Notes: generated by a model from the sequence alone, not told the origin. Positions 34,617 through 46,382 are shown, counted from the stretch's first letter. The stretch: 64,000 nucleotides of DNA from Argentina anserina (GCF_933775445.1 NC_065878.1:21588395-21652394); one strand, 5' to 3'. A program made the numbers and translations.

Positions 34617-34877
34617 TAAGACCACTTCTGCACTCCCTAGATCAACCCAGAGTAATGACCCGATCCTATGTACATCCATTAGGCCCAATGTTAGTTTCAA
34701 GCTGTTATCTTTGGACTGATGCGTAAGTGGTCCTGTACCACGCGTTGAGTTCTTGGCTCTGCCAAAGATGGAATGCCATCTACAAAACTTGTGTTCTGCA
34801 GCCATTTCCTGGCATGAATGAAATGTTAAGCTTTTGAATTCCTTTTCTTTCTCTCTTAGCTGTATTGTAGTCTATCA
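34614..34877 (+). repeat. 3' LTR of the Reina-type element
   Basis: 264 bp, TGATAAGACC...GTCTATCA, preceded by a purine tract (34600-34610) and followed by the AGCTC duplication. Confidence 0.92.
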
Positions 34878-35030
34878 AGCTCTTCGTCTGGTCTGGTGGC
34901 TACCAATATCCACATAAACAGAGGAAAAAGTCCGAAAAACTATTCCTCTTTGTATTAGGTATTTGTTAATAAGTAGGATCCACGTTTGCTTTTCCTAATA
35001 GAATTAGGGAACTATGCAGAAGCATCTCCA

Positions 35031-35036
35031 TATAAA
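35031..35036 (+). promoter_or_regulatory. TATA box of J-like gene B
   Basis: CCATATAAAGCC lies about 81 bp before the ATG at 35112, and the same motif occurs at 46316 in copy C. The Reina element ends about 150 bp upstream, so the core promoter is intact but its distal part is now 5.3 kb away. Confidence 0.55.
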
Positions 35037-35111
35037 GCCAGCTACGCAACCACGCCCTTCTCAAAACAAAAAACAAAATACTACGCAGTACGCACTATTC
35101 TAATCGCTATT

Positions 35112-36734
35112 ATGGTAAAGAGCACAGAGCGTGTCTGCTACTACGAGACCTTAGGCCTCGAACCCAACTGCTCAGACGAACAAATTAAGGCTGCTCACAG
35201 AAAGCTAATCCTTACGTACCACTGGGACAAATGCAGATCATCCCAATGCGGACTGTCCCAGGAAGAAGCCACTGCGAAATTTTTAGAAATCCGACTGGCA
35301 TACGAAACCCTAATTGATCCCGACCGACGAGAAACCTTCGATGCTTACCGCCAGACCTACGCTGTTCCTGAAGTTTTCAAGCCCGACCTTGAAATCCCCT
35401 TTGACAATGTCCACTTCGACGACTACTCCAGCTCCGTCTGCGGCTTTTATGAGGTCTACTCTGATCTTTTTCAAAGGATTTACGACAATGAACGCGCTTT
35501 CCAAGAGAAGAAGAACATGCCATGGAATTCGGTTCAGAAGCCACCAGACATGGGCAATCTGGATAGCTCATATCCCGAGGTTGTTCAATTCTACAACTAC
35601 TGGCTCAACTTCGATTCGATCATGGATTTCTGCTGGGAGGATTTACACGATGAGATTGATCTCGGTACTGTCTCTCGAAGAGGAGTGAAATTTTGGTCCC
35701 ACATAAACATGAAGGCGAGGAAGAAAGCCAAAAAGGAGTACATCAAAAAGGTCCGAGGTTTGGCGCAAAATGCCAAAATACTTGACAGGAGGGTCATGCA
35801 GATGATGGAAAAGAGAAAGGAGGAGCAAAAGAGGGAGATAGAGGAGAAGAAGGAAAGAAGGAAGCGGTTGAGGAAAGAAAAGTTGGCCAAGGCTATGGAG
35901 TACGTGGAGCAGGAGTGGACAAATCCGATCGAGAGGAAGAGAAAATATAGTAACGAGGAGGAGCAGAAGAAAAAAGAGAATGAGGAATGGGAGTGTGTGG
36001 TTTGTAGGAAGACGTTTAGGAGTGTGAAGCAGTGCAGGAATCATGAGCAGTCGAGGAAGCATCTCCGTTTGTATGTAAAGTTGATGGAGTTGCTATTGTT
36101 GAAGGAGAAATGTGACAATGAAGAACCTGATGAAAAAGAGGTTCTGAAGGTAGCAAAATGGCATGAGGTGATCGGAGGAAGTGATAATGAAGATGATTTC
36201 TCTGATGGGGTTAATGATTATCAAAAAGAAAAATCTAATGAAGCAAGTGAAGTTGACAATGAGGAGGTGGAGGATGAAATGGATGTTCTTGCAGCAATGG
36301 TGGCGAGGCGAAAGACGATGGAAAAGGTTAGTGAAGATATTCCGGAATTAATGACTCAACCCTTGGCAACCAGTACTCAAGAGGTGGCTTTGGAGCATGT
36401 AACGCTAGAGAACACCAATAAGAATGGAGGAGATATGAAACCGAGGAGAAGAAGAGCCAAGAGTACTAGAACGAACGAACGGGATGGTTCAAATTTGAAC
36501 CCTGATTCTAATGTAGAAGAGACTCGAAAGAGATATGATGATGAGCACATCAAGAAAAGGGAAGGCGGAGGGAGGAAAGACTGGAGCGGTGAGAAGAGTA
36601 AAGTTGATAATGAGCACAAGCAAATTAGGAAGGGAGGAAGAAGGCAACAGAAGAACGGTAAGAAGAGAAGTAGTGGAGAAAGAAGATTCAATCAACATGG
36701 TATATCCTCTCTTTTTGCTGTGAGAATTATCTAA
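35112..36734 (+). CDS. J-like protein with C2H2 zinc finger (JJJ1/DNAJC21-like), copy B, HWD instead of HPD
   Basis: 540 aa, intronless. An N-terminal J-like domain covers residues 5-75 (VCYYETLGLEPNC, EATAKFLEIRLAYETLIDP). A highly charged Lys/Glu coiled-coil region spans about 190-290. A C2H2 finger (CVVCRKTF...CRNHEQSRKH) lies near 295-320, and an acidic then basic tail follows. This order matches the JJJ1/DNAJC21 group, whose J protein helps Hsp70 in late cytosolic 60S ribosome maturation. The catalytic tripeptide is HWD (residues 37-39, 35220-35228), so stimulation of Hsp70 ATPase is unlikely. I chose the ATG at 35112; the frame is open from 34986, but those codons overlap the TATA box. 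The end differs from copy C: a 4-bp deletion after FAV gives RII-stop. Confidence 0.85.
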   Translation: MVKSTERVCYYETLGLEPNCSDEQIKAAHRKLILTYHWDKCRSSQCGLSQEEATAKFLEIRLAYETLIDPDRRETFDAYRQTYAVPEVFKPDLEIPFDNVHFDDYSSSVCGFYEVYSDLFQRIYDNERAFQEKKNMPWNSVQKPPDMGNLDSSYPEVVQFYNYWLNFDSIMDFCWEDLHDEIDLGTVSRRGVKFWSHINMKARKKAKKEYIKKVRGLAQNAKILDRRVMQMMEKRKEEQKREIEEKKERRKRLRKEKLAKAMEYVEQEWTNPIERKRKYSNEEEQKKKENEEWECVVCRKTFRSVKQCRNHEQSRKHLRLYVKLMELLLLKEKCDNEEPDEKEVLKVAKWHEVIGGSDNEDDFSDGVNDYQKEKSNEASEVDNEEVEDEMDVLAAMVARRKTMEKVSEDIPELMTQPLATSTQEVALEHVTLENTNKNGGDMKPRRRRAKSTRTNERDGSNLNPDSNVEETRKRYDDEHIKKREGGGRKDWSGEKSKVDNEHKQIRKGGRRQQKNGKKRSSGERRFNQHGISSLFAVRII

Positions 36735-37629
36735 ACATGTTCATCTGATTCATACACGGTAAAGGAGATGACATGCAATTATATGAAGATGAATTTGAAG
36801 AGGCATCCGAATGACTAGCTAGAGACTTTACTGTCACTTTGTTGCCTAAACATATCCTATCAAGTATGAAACCCTTGTATATGACACGCATGCTGCGCAT
36901 ATATTGATGGAACATACCAACATTTTGTTATTTGTAGAGAAATGAAGGGGTCTCTGCTCTGGTCCTTGTGATTAGTTAGCTAGCATGCCAGGTAGTTTTA
37001 GCTTACGGATTTGATCGTCCCCTCTCTGTATGTGTTTGATAAAATGCTTTATGGACTTCATCGAATATATTAGTTCTTCTCCATTTTTTTTTTAAATTTC
37101 TGATTTCATGTTTAATTTTCAGTGATTTTGGTTTGGTTTACATTAAGAAGCATCTCTTTTCATATGTAGGTTCTTATCATATTAATGTGCCAGTAAGTGT
37201 CGTGAATATTTAATTGTTTAATGTGATTATAATTGGGTAAGGATTGTTTTTTATTTGTTTTATAGTACGTAGAATGACTCTTTTTTTGCTGTTTAATGAA
37301 ATTCAACTACCTGCTATATTCAGTGGCTTGTCTCTGGCAACATGTGCATCGACTCGAGTCTGAGCAAACAGGGCCTGCCCTGCATAAAATTCCACATTTG
37401 TTCTCAGTTCTCACTGTCTCAGAGTCACAGTTCGTTTGGTGGTTGTTAAGGTGGCCGGAATGTTGATGGTAGCTCGAGGGAACTTAGTCATGATGATGGG
37501 GTTGCAAGAGGTGTGAAGTAGATGATGCTTTTGATAGGTTTTGGTGCAGTTTGTGAACTACCCATAAATTAGTGGTTTGCGGAGGGATTGTTCGAGGAAC
37601 AGCAAGCCCATGATTGGGAATGCAAATGT
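36735..37629 (+). other. 3' flank of gene B, no further gene seen
   Basis: Collinear with 48027-48488 and 49344-49789 of copy C. It holds the 3' UTR and AT-rich DNA; no open frame of note. Confidence 0.6.
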
Positions 37630-40016
37630 TGTAATAATCTGATTTTTCGGAAACCAATTATTTGAATTTTTTAGGATTTAATAAGTTGTAAAAATTATTA
37701 AAACGCATTGATTTAACTTCGTGACGTTGTTAGTCGAAAACGGAACCGTTTTCTGAAATTTTAATTAGAAAAACGGTACGTTTTCGCGACGCGAGAATCG
37801 ACTTTTACTCCATCACTCGTTTGCGAAAACTTCCTTCACGAAAGTTGTAGAGCTCGTCGATACGAGTTCGTGGACATGTCACGCGTTCTAATCGGACGTT
37901 GTACGTGAACGTTATTAACGACGGAATTCAGTTCCCGATTTTGGAAATGGGTATAAAAGGGAATTAATTGGAGCTAGGGTTTCCATTTTCGGAAACCCTC
38001 ACCTCGCCTCCCTCCTTCTCTCTCTTCTCTCTCTCTCTCCCCGATTGCTCCCTCCCTCAAAAAAACCCCGCCACTGATCTCCCTGCTCCGGGCGACGTGG
38101 CCCTCACCGCCGACCCCTAAGACTCTCACCGACTCGACTCCTCCCTCCCCTGAGCAAGGCGCAACTTTCCTCGCCGCCGAGAAGCCACGCCGACCTCATG
38201 CGGTTCTTGCAACAACTCGCCGCCGTCCAAGCTTCCCTCCGCCGAGACTAGGCACGGAGACCAGCTCACCATCAACTCTCCTCACCCCCGGTGCCACCTG
38301 CGACGAGATCGGCGATCGAATTCGCGTTTCGCCTCGCCGCTGCTCAACCTCGAATCTGCCCGCATCTCGAGCTTCTCCGGCGACAATCTGACTGTCCCAA
38401 GGTCCAATCGAGGTGAGGGTTAGCTTAGTGTGATTGTTGTGATGCTTGGTTGTGTATTTTTGGTTGAATTGGATCGAATTGGTGGAGGATCGGAGGAGGA
38501 GGGGGTGGTGAGGATACCGCCGCATTAGGCGGCGCGTGAGGTAGCGTGAGGAGGGTAGGGAGGCGGCCTGAGGCCGTAGGAGGAAGAGGGAAAGGAAAGG
38601 AGAGGTTTTGGGCGGCGGTGGGCAAGCCACGCGCGCCGGTTCGAGCAGCGCGTGAGCTCCACGCGCTGCCACTTTGACACATTAATTTTTTGTAAAATTA
38701 TTTTTACGTACAGTGAATGTAAAATTATGTACTTGTACATGAATACGTAATTTATATGTATTTGTACAGTAATACGTGAATAGTAATTTCGTAAAAACCA
38801 GAAATTACTGAACGGTAAAACATTATTACTGTTTCGGCATTTAATGTTTTACGTAACGCTTCTAAATTCGCTTCTTATCTATTCTAGGTGATCGACACAA
38901 CAAATAAAGGATTTACTTTCGGAATCGTGGAAATTACGCTCAGGATTATAAGGTGAGTAAAATTTCACAGTGACGAATCTATCCTTGCAGAGATTCATGA
39001 TTACGCTTAATTGAAAAGAATGAACTATGATATGTATATGATACAGTGGATTGTGTATGTGTATAATTGGTAAAATAGGTACATATATATGGTTTGCTAT
39101 ATTATATACTGTCATAATTTCCGTTTGCGAGTGAGTTCATTTTAGCGTTGATATTTATTTATTTGAGCATGTCGATTTGATTTGTACAATATCATGTGAT
39201 GATTGTTTGTACGTGGTTTTAACTTGAGTTATGTTAAAACGTTTTTGTGGTCTGTGGACCTTTCTTCGGACGTGTTGGCATGTCGAAACCTAGCCTTGGT
39301 CGGGCGACAGTTACGATTCAGTTAGAGCTCTAGTGTGTCTGTCGGGGTACTAACATGAGGGGTAACAGAGGTGTGCCAGCGCTCATGAGTACCCATATTT
39401 TTAGATATTGGGTGGCGATAGGTTACCCAATGTCGGGCGGCGTACTAACATGAGGGGTAACAGAGGGGTACCAGCACTCATGAGTACCGGTATTATAAAT
39501 GTATTTAGGTAAATAGAGGAGTTGCCCGATTTCTCATGAGTATATATATTTTCAGTTAATATTGAACTACCAGATGAGTCGTCCAATGACTCATGAGTGC
39601 ATTTATGATTGATGCTTTGTGTATTTTCGTATATATCTTTATGCGAGTTATATTGTTGTTTTACTTATACGAGCTGCAAGCTTATCGGGTTTGTGTTTAC
39701 AATCCCGGTGCACCTATTCGATGGTGTAGGAGATAATTCCGCAGGTGTGGATTAGCGAAATTGACGGACAACACTGAAGACTTCGAAGTTGTTTTATTTT
39801 ATCTTATGGTGAGGATTGAGAGGATTTTACATTTCCATTTGATATAATGCATGAATTATAAATTTGGTTTGTAATAATCAATTTAACTGAGTTGTACTAT
39901 GAACTCAGTAATGATCCGCTGTGATTTTAATATGATTTCGATTTATTGAGATTGTTTTAGAGTTTTTTATGGCTTCGAAATTTGAGTTTCATACTTGAAA
40001 TTTCGGAGTCGTGACA
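37630..40016 (+). mobile_element. Solo LTR, Tekay/Del-like family
   Basis: 2387 bp, starts TGTAATAATC and ends GTCGTGACA, with an exact 5-bp target duplication AATGT (37625-37629 and 40017-40021). It is alignable with the LTRs at 18851 and 25859 along most of its length but is clearly diverged, including a different GC-rich leader. No internal region is left, as expected after LTR-LTR recombination. Confidence 0.92.
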
Positions 40017-40615
40017 AATGTTTTCCAACTCCAACACATCTTGTGCAAACTAACATTCACCTGATTCAAATATCAGTAAAGTAAAAGAAATTGATGTAGA
40101 GCAAAGAGTATATAATCATGATTTGTCAAAGAACAGATGATCATGTGCTCAGTCCCCCAATTCAACAACTAGGGTACACTACACAATAGCAACACATATC
40201 CTCCTTACAAACAGTTGACTATCATGCCGTCAAGAACCACAACACGATATACTTTTGATCCTTTGTGAAATAATTATATCGCTTCCTGCACAAGTGATAT
40301 GGCATTTGGAGCTCCACCGTGATTTGTCTCTGTGTTTAGATTTAAGAAGGCAGGTTAAGGATGGCATTGGAAGCTAGGTACAAATCCAACTATCTCTCAA
40401 CTAACGAGGGGATCGGATATCAGGATATGTACTGTTTCAATTCAAGAACACCAAAGGTGTGGCATGTGTGGTTGCAGGAAGGCATCATGATCGAGAGAGT
40501 GGTCGCATGGTTGCTTTGAAAGTTTGAATGATATGAAAATGCAATGAGAAATTGACAAGATATACACTCCCATGCTTCCAAAAGTAAATCTGATGTCAGA
40601 GACCAACTTCACGGC

Positions 40616-41513
40616 CGCAAACCACAGGCCGTCGCAAATGGACGACCCACTCACCACCAAAATCACCTGCATTTTTGTTGGAATCGAAGTCTAAAATCAC
40701 CTGTGTCGACAAACAAGCAAACACTAGAACAAAACCAGTATTTCTCACAAATCATTAATCAACATCACAAATCATTAATAAACACTAGGAGTGGTTGAAG
40801 TGGTCGAGGTCGGAGCTATAGTTAACCAAATGGCAGGAGCTTCTTCACGAACACAGTGGATAAGGATCGACCAAATCGAAGACCAGTGATGAACTCAACC
40901 CAATAAACCTTCTGATATTGCAACAAGCTCTACATAAAGCTCTCTAGAATGCCAGAATTGCTGGAACAACCTCCAATTCTTGGAGAACAACGAAGAACAA
41001 TGAAGAACATGAAGAACACATAAAACGCAATAATGAATCAGTCCATAAAACTGAACCAAATTGAAAACTAATTACATGGACTTGTAGAACTCGAGGATGA
41101 GATCGATATTCATACCGAAAGCTGTTGAAATGGTAGCCAAAAATGCAAAACTCGTTTAGAGGCCCGAGACTCCTTACTGCGATTCCTCCTTCTACAATTG
41201 CTGATCGGAGAACCTGAAGCTTGGGAGTATGTTTTTCCGACGCCGAGGTGGTTCGGTAGGAGTCGCGAGGTCGCTAGGTTCGTGGGTCGGCGAAGCTGCA
41301 GTCGACTCGGTGACGAAAGTCGAAGTCTCAAAAGGAAGGAGAGGAGGCGAGGGCTTCTGCAGTCCCCCCACAAACGGCGCCTCTCCATAGTCCCAGAAAT
41401 TAGAGAAGTGTGGACTAACAAGTCTCATTAAACCTAATTATGTGTTTTCCCAAATATAGGTTTTAGACTAACTTTTTTGGACTATGGAGTCCAATCGCAG
41501 CTAATCCCCCATA
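40616..41513. other. Spacer between copy B and the AAA-ATPase pseudogene
   Basis: No clear gene. A GC-richer stretch (41150-41430) on the minus strand opens frames of 78 and 103 codons without known domains; it resembles a gene leader or a transposon-captured fragment but cannot be assigned. Confidence 0.4.
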
Positions 41514-42039
41514 ACAAACGTGCCTATGGAGTACACCGAAGTCGGAGAACGAAGTCAATTATACGACTATGTGGAACCCTATCTCCGAACCAAATTTGGC
41601 AGCAAAACAGAACGTGTCAGAGTCAGCAAAACAACTAGGCAAAAGACCACCGGCGATCAAGAAGACAAAGACACATTTGAAACTTCACTATTAAGTGGCG
41701 ATATGTATGCATTGAACCGGAGGATCATCACATTGAAGAAAAATGTTACTATGAACTGACTTTAAGAAGAAGCACAGAGCAAGAATGGACTCCTACTTAG
41801 ACTATGTCGTTGCTCAAGCTCAAAAGATCAAGAATGCGGAAAAGGTTCGCGGAAAAGGGGTTCTCCGAATTTATTCTCGTCGCACTTCAGGTACCTACAA
41901 ATACTGGGAATAATTAAATAATCGAATCACCACCAATTTAAATATCTCCGAACAATAATTAGAAAATAATTATAAATTTCCGGAATATTACAACAATATT
42001 AGTGCATCCTATACTTTTGAGATGTCTCAACATGGATCC

Positions 42040-45000
42040 TGTAATAACCCTAAATTTCAAACAATTTTAAGTTTGATTTGAATTCTATAAAATTTGGAAT
42101 TTTAATATGAATGAATGTGATTGGTTGCGATGTTATAAAACGAGCGACGGATACGTTCTCGGAACGTTTAAATTGAAAAACGTTACGTTTCCGCAACGTA
42201 TATATCGACTTCTATTCCGTCGATCGGTTGCGAAAACTTCCTTCACGAATGTTGTAGAGCTCGTCGATACGAGTTCGAGAGTATGTGACGCGTTCTAATC
42301 GGACGACGTGCGTAAAAGTTATTAACGACGGAAGTTAGTTTCCGATTTTGGAAGGGGGTATAAAAGGAAATGTTTTAGAACTAGGGTTTCCATAATTAGA
42401 AACCCTTTCGCATTCGGCCTGCCTCCCTTTCATCCTCTCTCTCTCTCTCCCACCTCGCGACTCCCTCTATCCCCGATCTTCCTCCCACGCCGGCGATCTC
42501 GCCATCCAGCCCGCCGTGACGAGCACCGCCTCTCCCAATCGCGTCGCACGGACTCCCTCCACGAAACCCGAGGTCGACGCACCTCCTTGCGATGTCGTGA
42601 GCCTCCGCGCTCCAACCCGAGGCCGCAAGCTTCATCGCCGCCATCGCACCACTCCGGCAATGCGAGGACACGAAGGAGAGCATCACGACGCCGATCCTCG
42701 CCTTGGAGCTCTCTGCCATCGATCCAGGGGCAAAACCGCACGATCTCAGTCCTCCCCAAGGGTTTGAAATCCATCGGCGATTCAAGCCTTTCCGAGGCCA
42801 ACTCAGAGGGTCTAGCTTCGAATTAAGGTATGGTGTGGTTGTATTTGATGGTTGTTTGTGATTGTAAATGAATTGGGATCGATTTGTGAGGATCGGAGGT
42901 GTTGGAGGAGGAGAGGGTTACCGCCGCTTAGTAGTGGCGCGTGGGGGAGCGTGGAAGGTGCAGGAGAGGGTCTGCCACCGTAGGAAGGAGGAGGAAGAGA
43001 TGAGGGAGAGTTTTGGGGCGGCGGTGGCGTGATACGCGCCGTGGTTAGCCTCGGCGCGTGGGCCCCACGCGCGGCCGGCCGGAGGTGGCGCGTGTGCCAC
43101 ACGCGCCGCCGTGTGAGGCGGTGTGATTAGTTTTGACTGAAAGGGTATTTTGGTAATTTACTGTGTACGGTAAATATAAATGTAAATTTTATTTACTACG
43201 GTAAATGTAATTAAATTTTACCTTCGGTAAATGTAATTATAAATTACTTTCAGTAAATGTAAAAAGTAATTTTGTAAAAGGGTGAATTAGTAAATTTTAT
43301 TTACTGAATTTGTATTTACATTTAAATAGTACGTATACGTACAAAAATACGTATTAATATTTATACGTACAGAAATACGTATTAATATTTATACGTACAG
43401 AAATACGTATTAATATTTATACGTACAGAAATACGTATATAATATTTATACGTACAGACATACGTATTAATATTTATACGTACAGAATACGTATATAATA
43501 TTTATACGTATATAACATTTATACGTACAGAAATACGTATATAACATTTATACGTACAGAAATACATATAAATCGTATATTTGTACAGTAAACCATGAAT
43601 AGTAACAGTAACAGTGAACAGTAACACTGAACAGTAATTTCGTAAAACCGGAAATTGCTGAACAGTAACCGAATATTACTGTTTCGGCATTTAAAGGTTT
43701 ACGAAATGATTCTAAATTCTTTTCTTATCTTTTCAAGGTGATCATTGAATCGAGGAAAGGAATTAGCATCGGGAATTGTGGAATTACGCTCGAGTCGATA
43801 AGGTGAGTAAAATCTCACTGAATTATGAATCTACCCTCGTGGTGATTCAACATTTTTGCAAGTGTGTTTATCAAATGAATTACAACATGTATATAATTTA
43901 GTGGACTACATATATACAGTATAATGGTAATAAGTACATATATATATATAGTTCATTAAATTACGTACTGTTATTAATTCATTAAAAATAGTCATTTCGA
44001 TGACGGAAGTTTGTGAATTGAGCATGTGTGGTGAAATATGACATGTATAAGATATAGTGGACTATATATATATTGTATAAATGGTAAATAAGTACGAATA
44101 TATATAGTTTGCTATATAATATACTGTTATGATTTTATTGTGGTTATATTGAGCATGTGATTTGAATCGTACAATATGATGTGAGATTATTGTACGTGAT
44201 TTTCAACATTGAGATTGTTAAAATGTGAATTGTCTTCGGACCTGATTTTTGGTACAATATGATGTGAGATTATTGTACGTGTTTGGCAAGTCGAAACCTA
44301 GCCTTTGGCCGGGCGAAAGTTACGATACAGTTAGAGCTCTAGTCTGTCTGCCTTAGTACTGCATGTGAGGTAACGGGTTGTTATCTGCTCATGGGTACTC
44401 AGTTTATTTTGGATGTTGGGTAGCGGGTGGCTATCCAATATCAACGGTGTATTACGAGAGGGGTAACAGATGTGTACCAGCGTTCTTGGTACCCGTATTA
44501 TAAATGCATTGGGTAACCAGAAGGGTTACTTAATTTCCTCATGAGCGTTTTATTTCATATTTCTTTGGGTCAACCAGATGGGCTGACTATTGACTCATGA
44601 GGGCATTTATATTTGTTGTTTTGTGATCTTTCGTATATATTGATATGCGAACTGTATTGTGATTTTACTCATACGAGCTATAAGCTTACCGGGTTTGTGT
44701 TTACAATCCCGGTGCACCAATTCAATGGTGTAGGGGATAATTCCGCAGGTGCTGTTTAGTGGAGGTTGAGTGTCGACTACAGAGGTTCGAAGACGTTCGG
44801 ATCCTACTTGTGGTGAGGTTTTAGCATGGATTTGTGTGTGAGGATTTGTGTAATTTCATTTGCGAGATTTGTGAGGATTATTACATTTCCATTTTATGTA
44901 TAGATTATAAATTTGGGTTGTAATAATTGGTTGTCTGAGTTGTATTGAGAACTCACAATTGATCCGCTGTTACACTTAAATAATTTCGATTTATTTGAGA

Positions 45001-45064
45001 TTATTTTGTGGTTAACGACTTTAGAATTTTGAGTTTTTAAGCTCGAAATTTTGGGGTCGTTACA
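42040..45064 (+). mobile_element. Solo LTR, Tekay/Del-like family, long variant
   Basis: 3025 bp, TGTAATAACCCT...GGGGTCGTTACA, flanked by an exact 5-bp duplication GATCC (42035-42039 and 45065-45069). The target codons read ATGGATCCAATGG in the intact paralogue at about 61340. The extra length comes from internal tandem growth: a 28-bp array at 43331-43570 and an imperfect duplication of about 165 bp at about 43870-44130. Confidence 0.93.
43331..43570 (+). repeat. 28-bp tandem array inside the solo LTR
   Basis: The unit is TACGTACAGAAATACGTATT plus AATATTTA, about eight copies with small indels. Each unit has two TACGTA-type palindromes. The related LTRs show only one to three dispersed versions of this motif. 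Confidence 0.88.
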
Positions 45065-46315
45065 GATCCAATGGGGAAGAAAAAGGTCATGGACGATTTG
45101 GATATGTTTGTGCAGAGGAAGGAGTTCTAAAGAATGTAGGCAAGGCTTGGAAGAATAACATATATGATTTAGAGCTTACAAGCATCTCCAACAATTCTGA
45201 TTTGAGGCAGTCTTTGCTGTCTACCACCAATCGCTCTATTTTGATGATTGAGGACATTGGCAGCGGGAAGTCTGGGATAAAGAGGAGAAATCAGATGATG
45301 AAGAAGTGCCTGTACTTACTAAGAAGGACAAGAACAAACTAAAACAACAAAGTGTGACGCTACTGAATTTCATTGATGGCCTCTGGTCAAGCTGTGGTGA
45401 TGAGAGAATCATCGTGTTCACCACCAACTTCAAGGATAAACTTGACTCTGCACTGTTGAGTCCGGGATAAATGGACATGTGTATACATATGTCGTATTGC
45501 ACTCCGAGTGGATTCAAGATCCTGGCTTCTAGGTACCTACCGCGTGTTAATTTTCAATTTCTTGACCCATCATGTTTAAGCCAAGGAAGATGAATTATTT
45601 GTGAAGTCATATTGTGGTGTCTATATTTTCTATTTTGAATATCCTGATGAAAAATAAAATTGTCCAGAAGCATGCAATTACATTTTGAAAGGCATTGTTG
45701 CTTTAGTAATTTTATTTCTTTTCTACTGAGGTGTGTTACCCATTTACTTTTAAAAATTGATAAATACTAACATCTAAGGAAATATGACATGGAAGTAGCT
45801 AAAAAAATAAGGTAGCTTTGGAATATTAATAAGGAAAAAACACTTCCATCGATAGGGTAGCCATATGCATGGTTGCCTCATGCTCAGTTGATTCTTTGAC
45901 ATATTTCACAATCTCCCTTATATATAGTAGGCCTCAGCATTTCTGTCTCAGTCTTTTCAAGAATCCGAATTCTCATGCCTCATTCATGTTTGTAACAAAC
46001 CCTCGAACACATTTTGCTCAAACACACTTACACATATTATGTCTGCAACATCATCACAAACAAAAAACTGACCAGGAGACGGTGCCTCTCGATCATGTTC
46101 ATCCCAACTTATCCCTCAAAAATGGCCTTCCAATTGTTTCAAAATCATGCTTTCAGTCAGAATACAAAGAGTAGCTCTTCGTCTGGTCTGGTGGCTACCA
46201 ATGTCCACATAAACAGAGGAAAAACTATTCCTCTTTGTATTAGGTATTTGTCAATAAGTAGGATCCACGTTTGCTTTTCCTGATATAATTAGGGAACTAT
46301 GCAGAAGCATCTCCA

Positions 46316-46321
46316 TATAAA
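46316..46321 (+). promoter_or_regulatory. TATA box of J-like gene C
   Basis: CCATATAAAGCC lies 67 bp upstream of the ATG at 46383. A second TATA-like motif (CCTTATATATAG, about 45917) is conserved in all three copies and could give a longer leader that contains a short upstream frame at 46095. Confidence 0.5.
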
Positions 46322-46382
46322 GCCAGCTACGCACCCACGCAAAACAAAAAACAAAATACTACGCACTATTCTAATCGCTATT

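Larger units (their letters stand above)
29550..34877 (+). mobile_element. Ty3/gypsy LTR retrotransposon, Reina-type chromovirus, nearly intact
   Basis: 5.3 kb. The LTRs are TGATAAGACC...TCTATCA at 29550-29748 (199 bp, with an internal deletion) and 34614-34877 (264 bp). The target duplication is AACTC (29545-29549) versus AGCTC (34878-34882); the ancestral site in copies A and C reads AGCTC. A PBS-like TGGTATTAGAGA follows at 29751, and the purine tract AAGGGGGGCAG precedes LTR2. Short LTRs, total size and a C-terminal chromodomain fit the Reina clade. A few stops and frameshifts make it defective. Confidence 0.92.
29157..40615 (+). repeat. Segmental duplication copy B (29157-29549, 34878-37629, 40017-40615)
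   Basis: Collinear with copy C (45780-50345) apart from two insertions: the Reina-type element upstream of the gene and a solo LTR downstream. It covers the distal promoter, leader, gene, 3' UTR and about 1.5 kb of flank. Its right end at 40615 is inside the unit that is tandemly amplified in copy C. Confidence 0.88.
41520..45538 (+). pseudogene. AAA-ATPase (HSR4/AtBCS1-like) pseudogene, interrupted by a solo LTR
   Basis: Two parts, 41520-42039 and 45065-45538, align to the copy at 60766-62182. The 5' end is missing: alignment begins at the codons for EYTEVGERSQLYD. A deletion joins GCTTGGAAGA directly to ATAACATATATG and removes the codons for the Walker A loop (GPPGTGKS). A second deletion removes the residues after the Walker B aspartates. 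About 80 bp of foreign AT-rich sequence lies near 41912-42000, and a solo LTR follows. A stop replaces the Arg of LRPGRMD (AGTCCGGGATAAATG). It is beyond repair, but it keeps the ancestral reading frame at the site where the 60.8-kb copy has a 4-bp insertion. Confidence 0.92.

Noticed and set aside
35643..36062. Leu/Ser-rich minus-strand frames opposite the J-like genes
   Set aside because: Shadow of the Lys/Glu-rich coding region (AAG/GAG codons read backwards).
46095..46283. Short upstream frame MFIPTYPSKMAFQLF, conserved in copies A and C
   Set aside because: It may be an upstream ORF in a long leader, but it has no independent support; in copy B it is cut by the Reina element.
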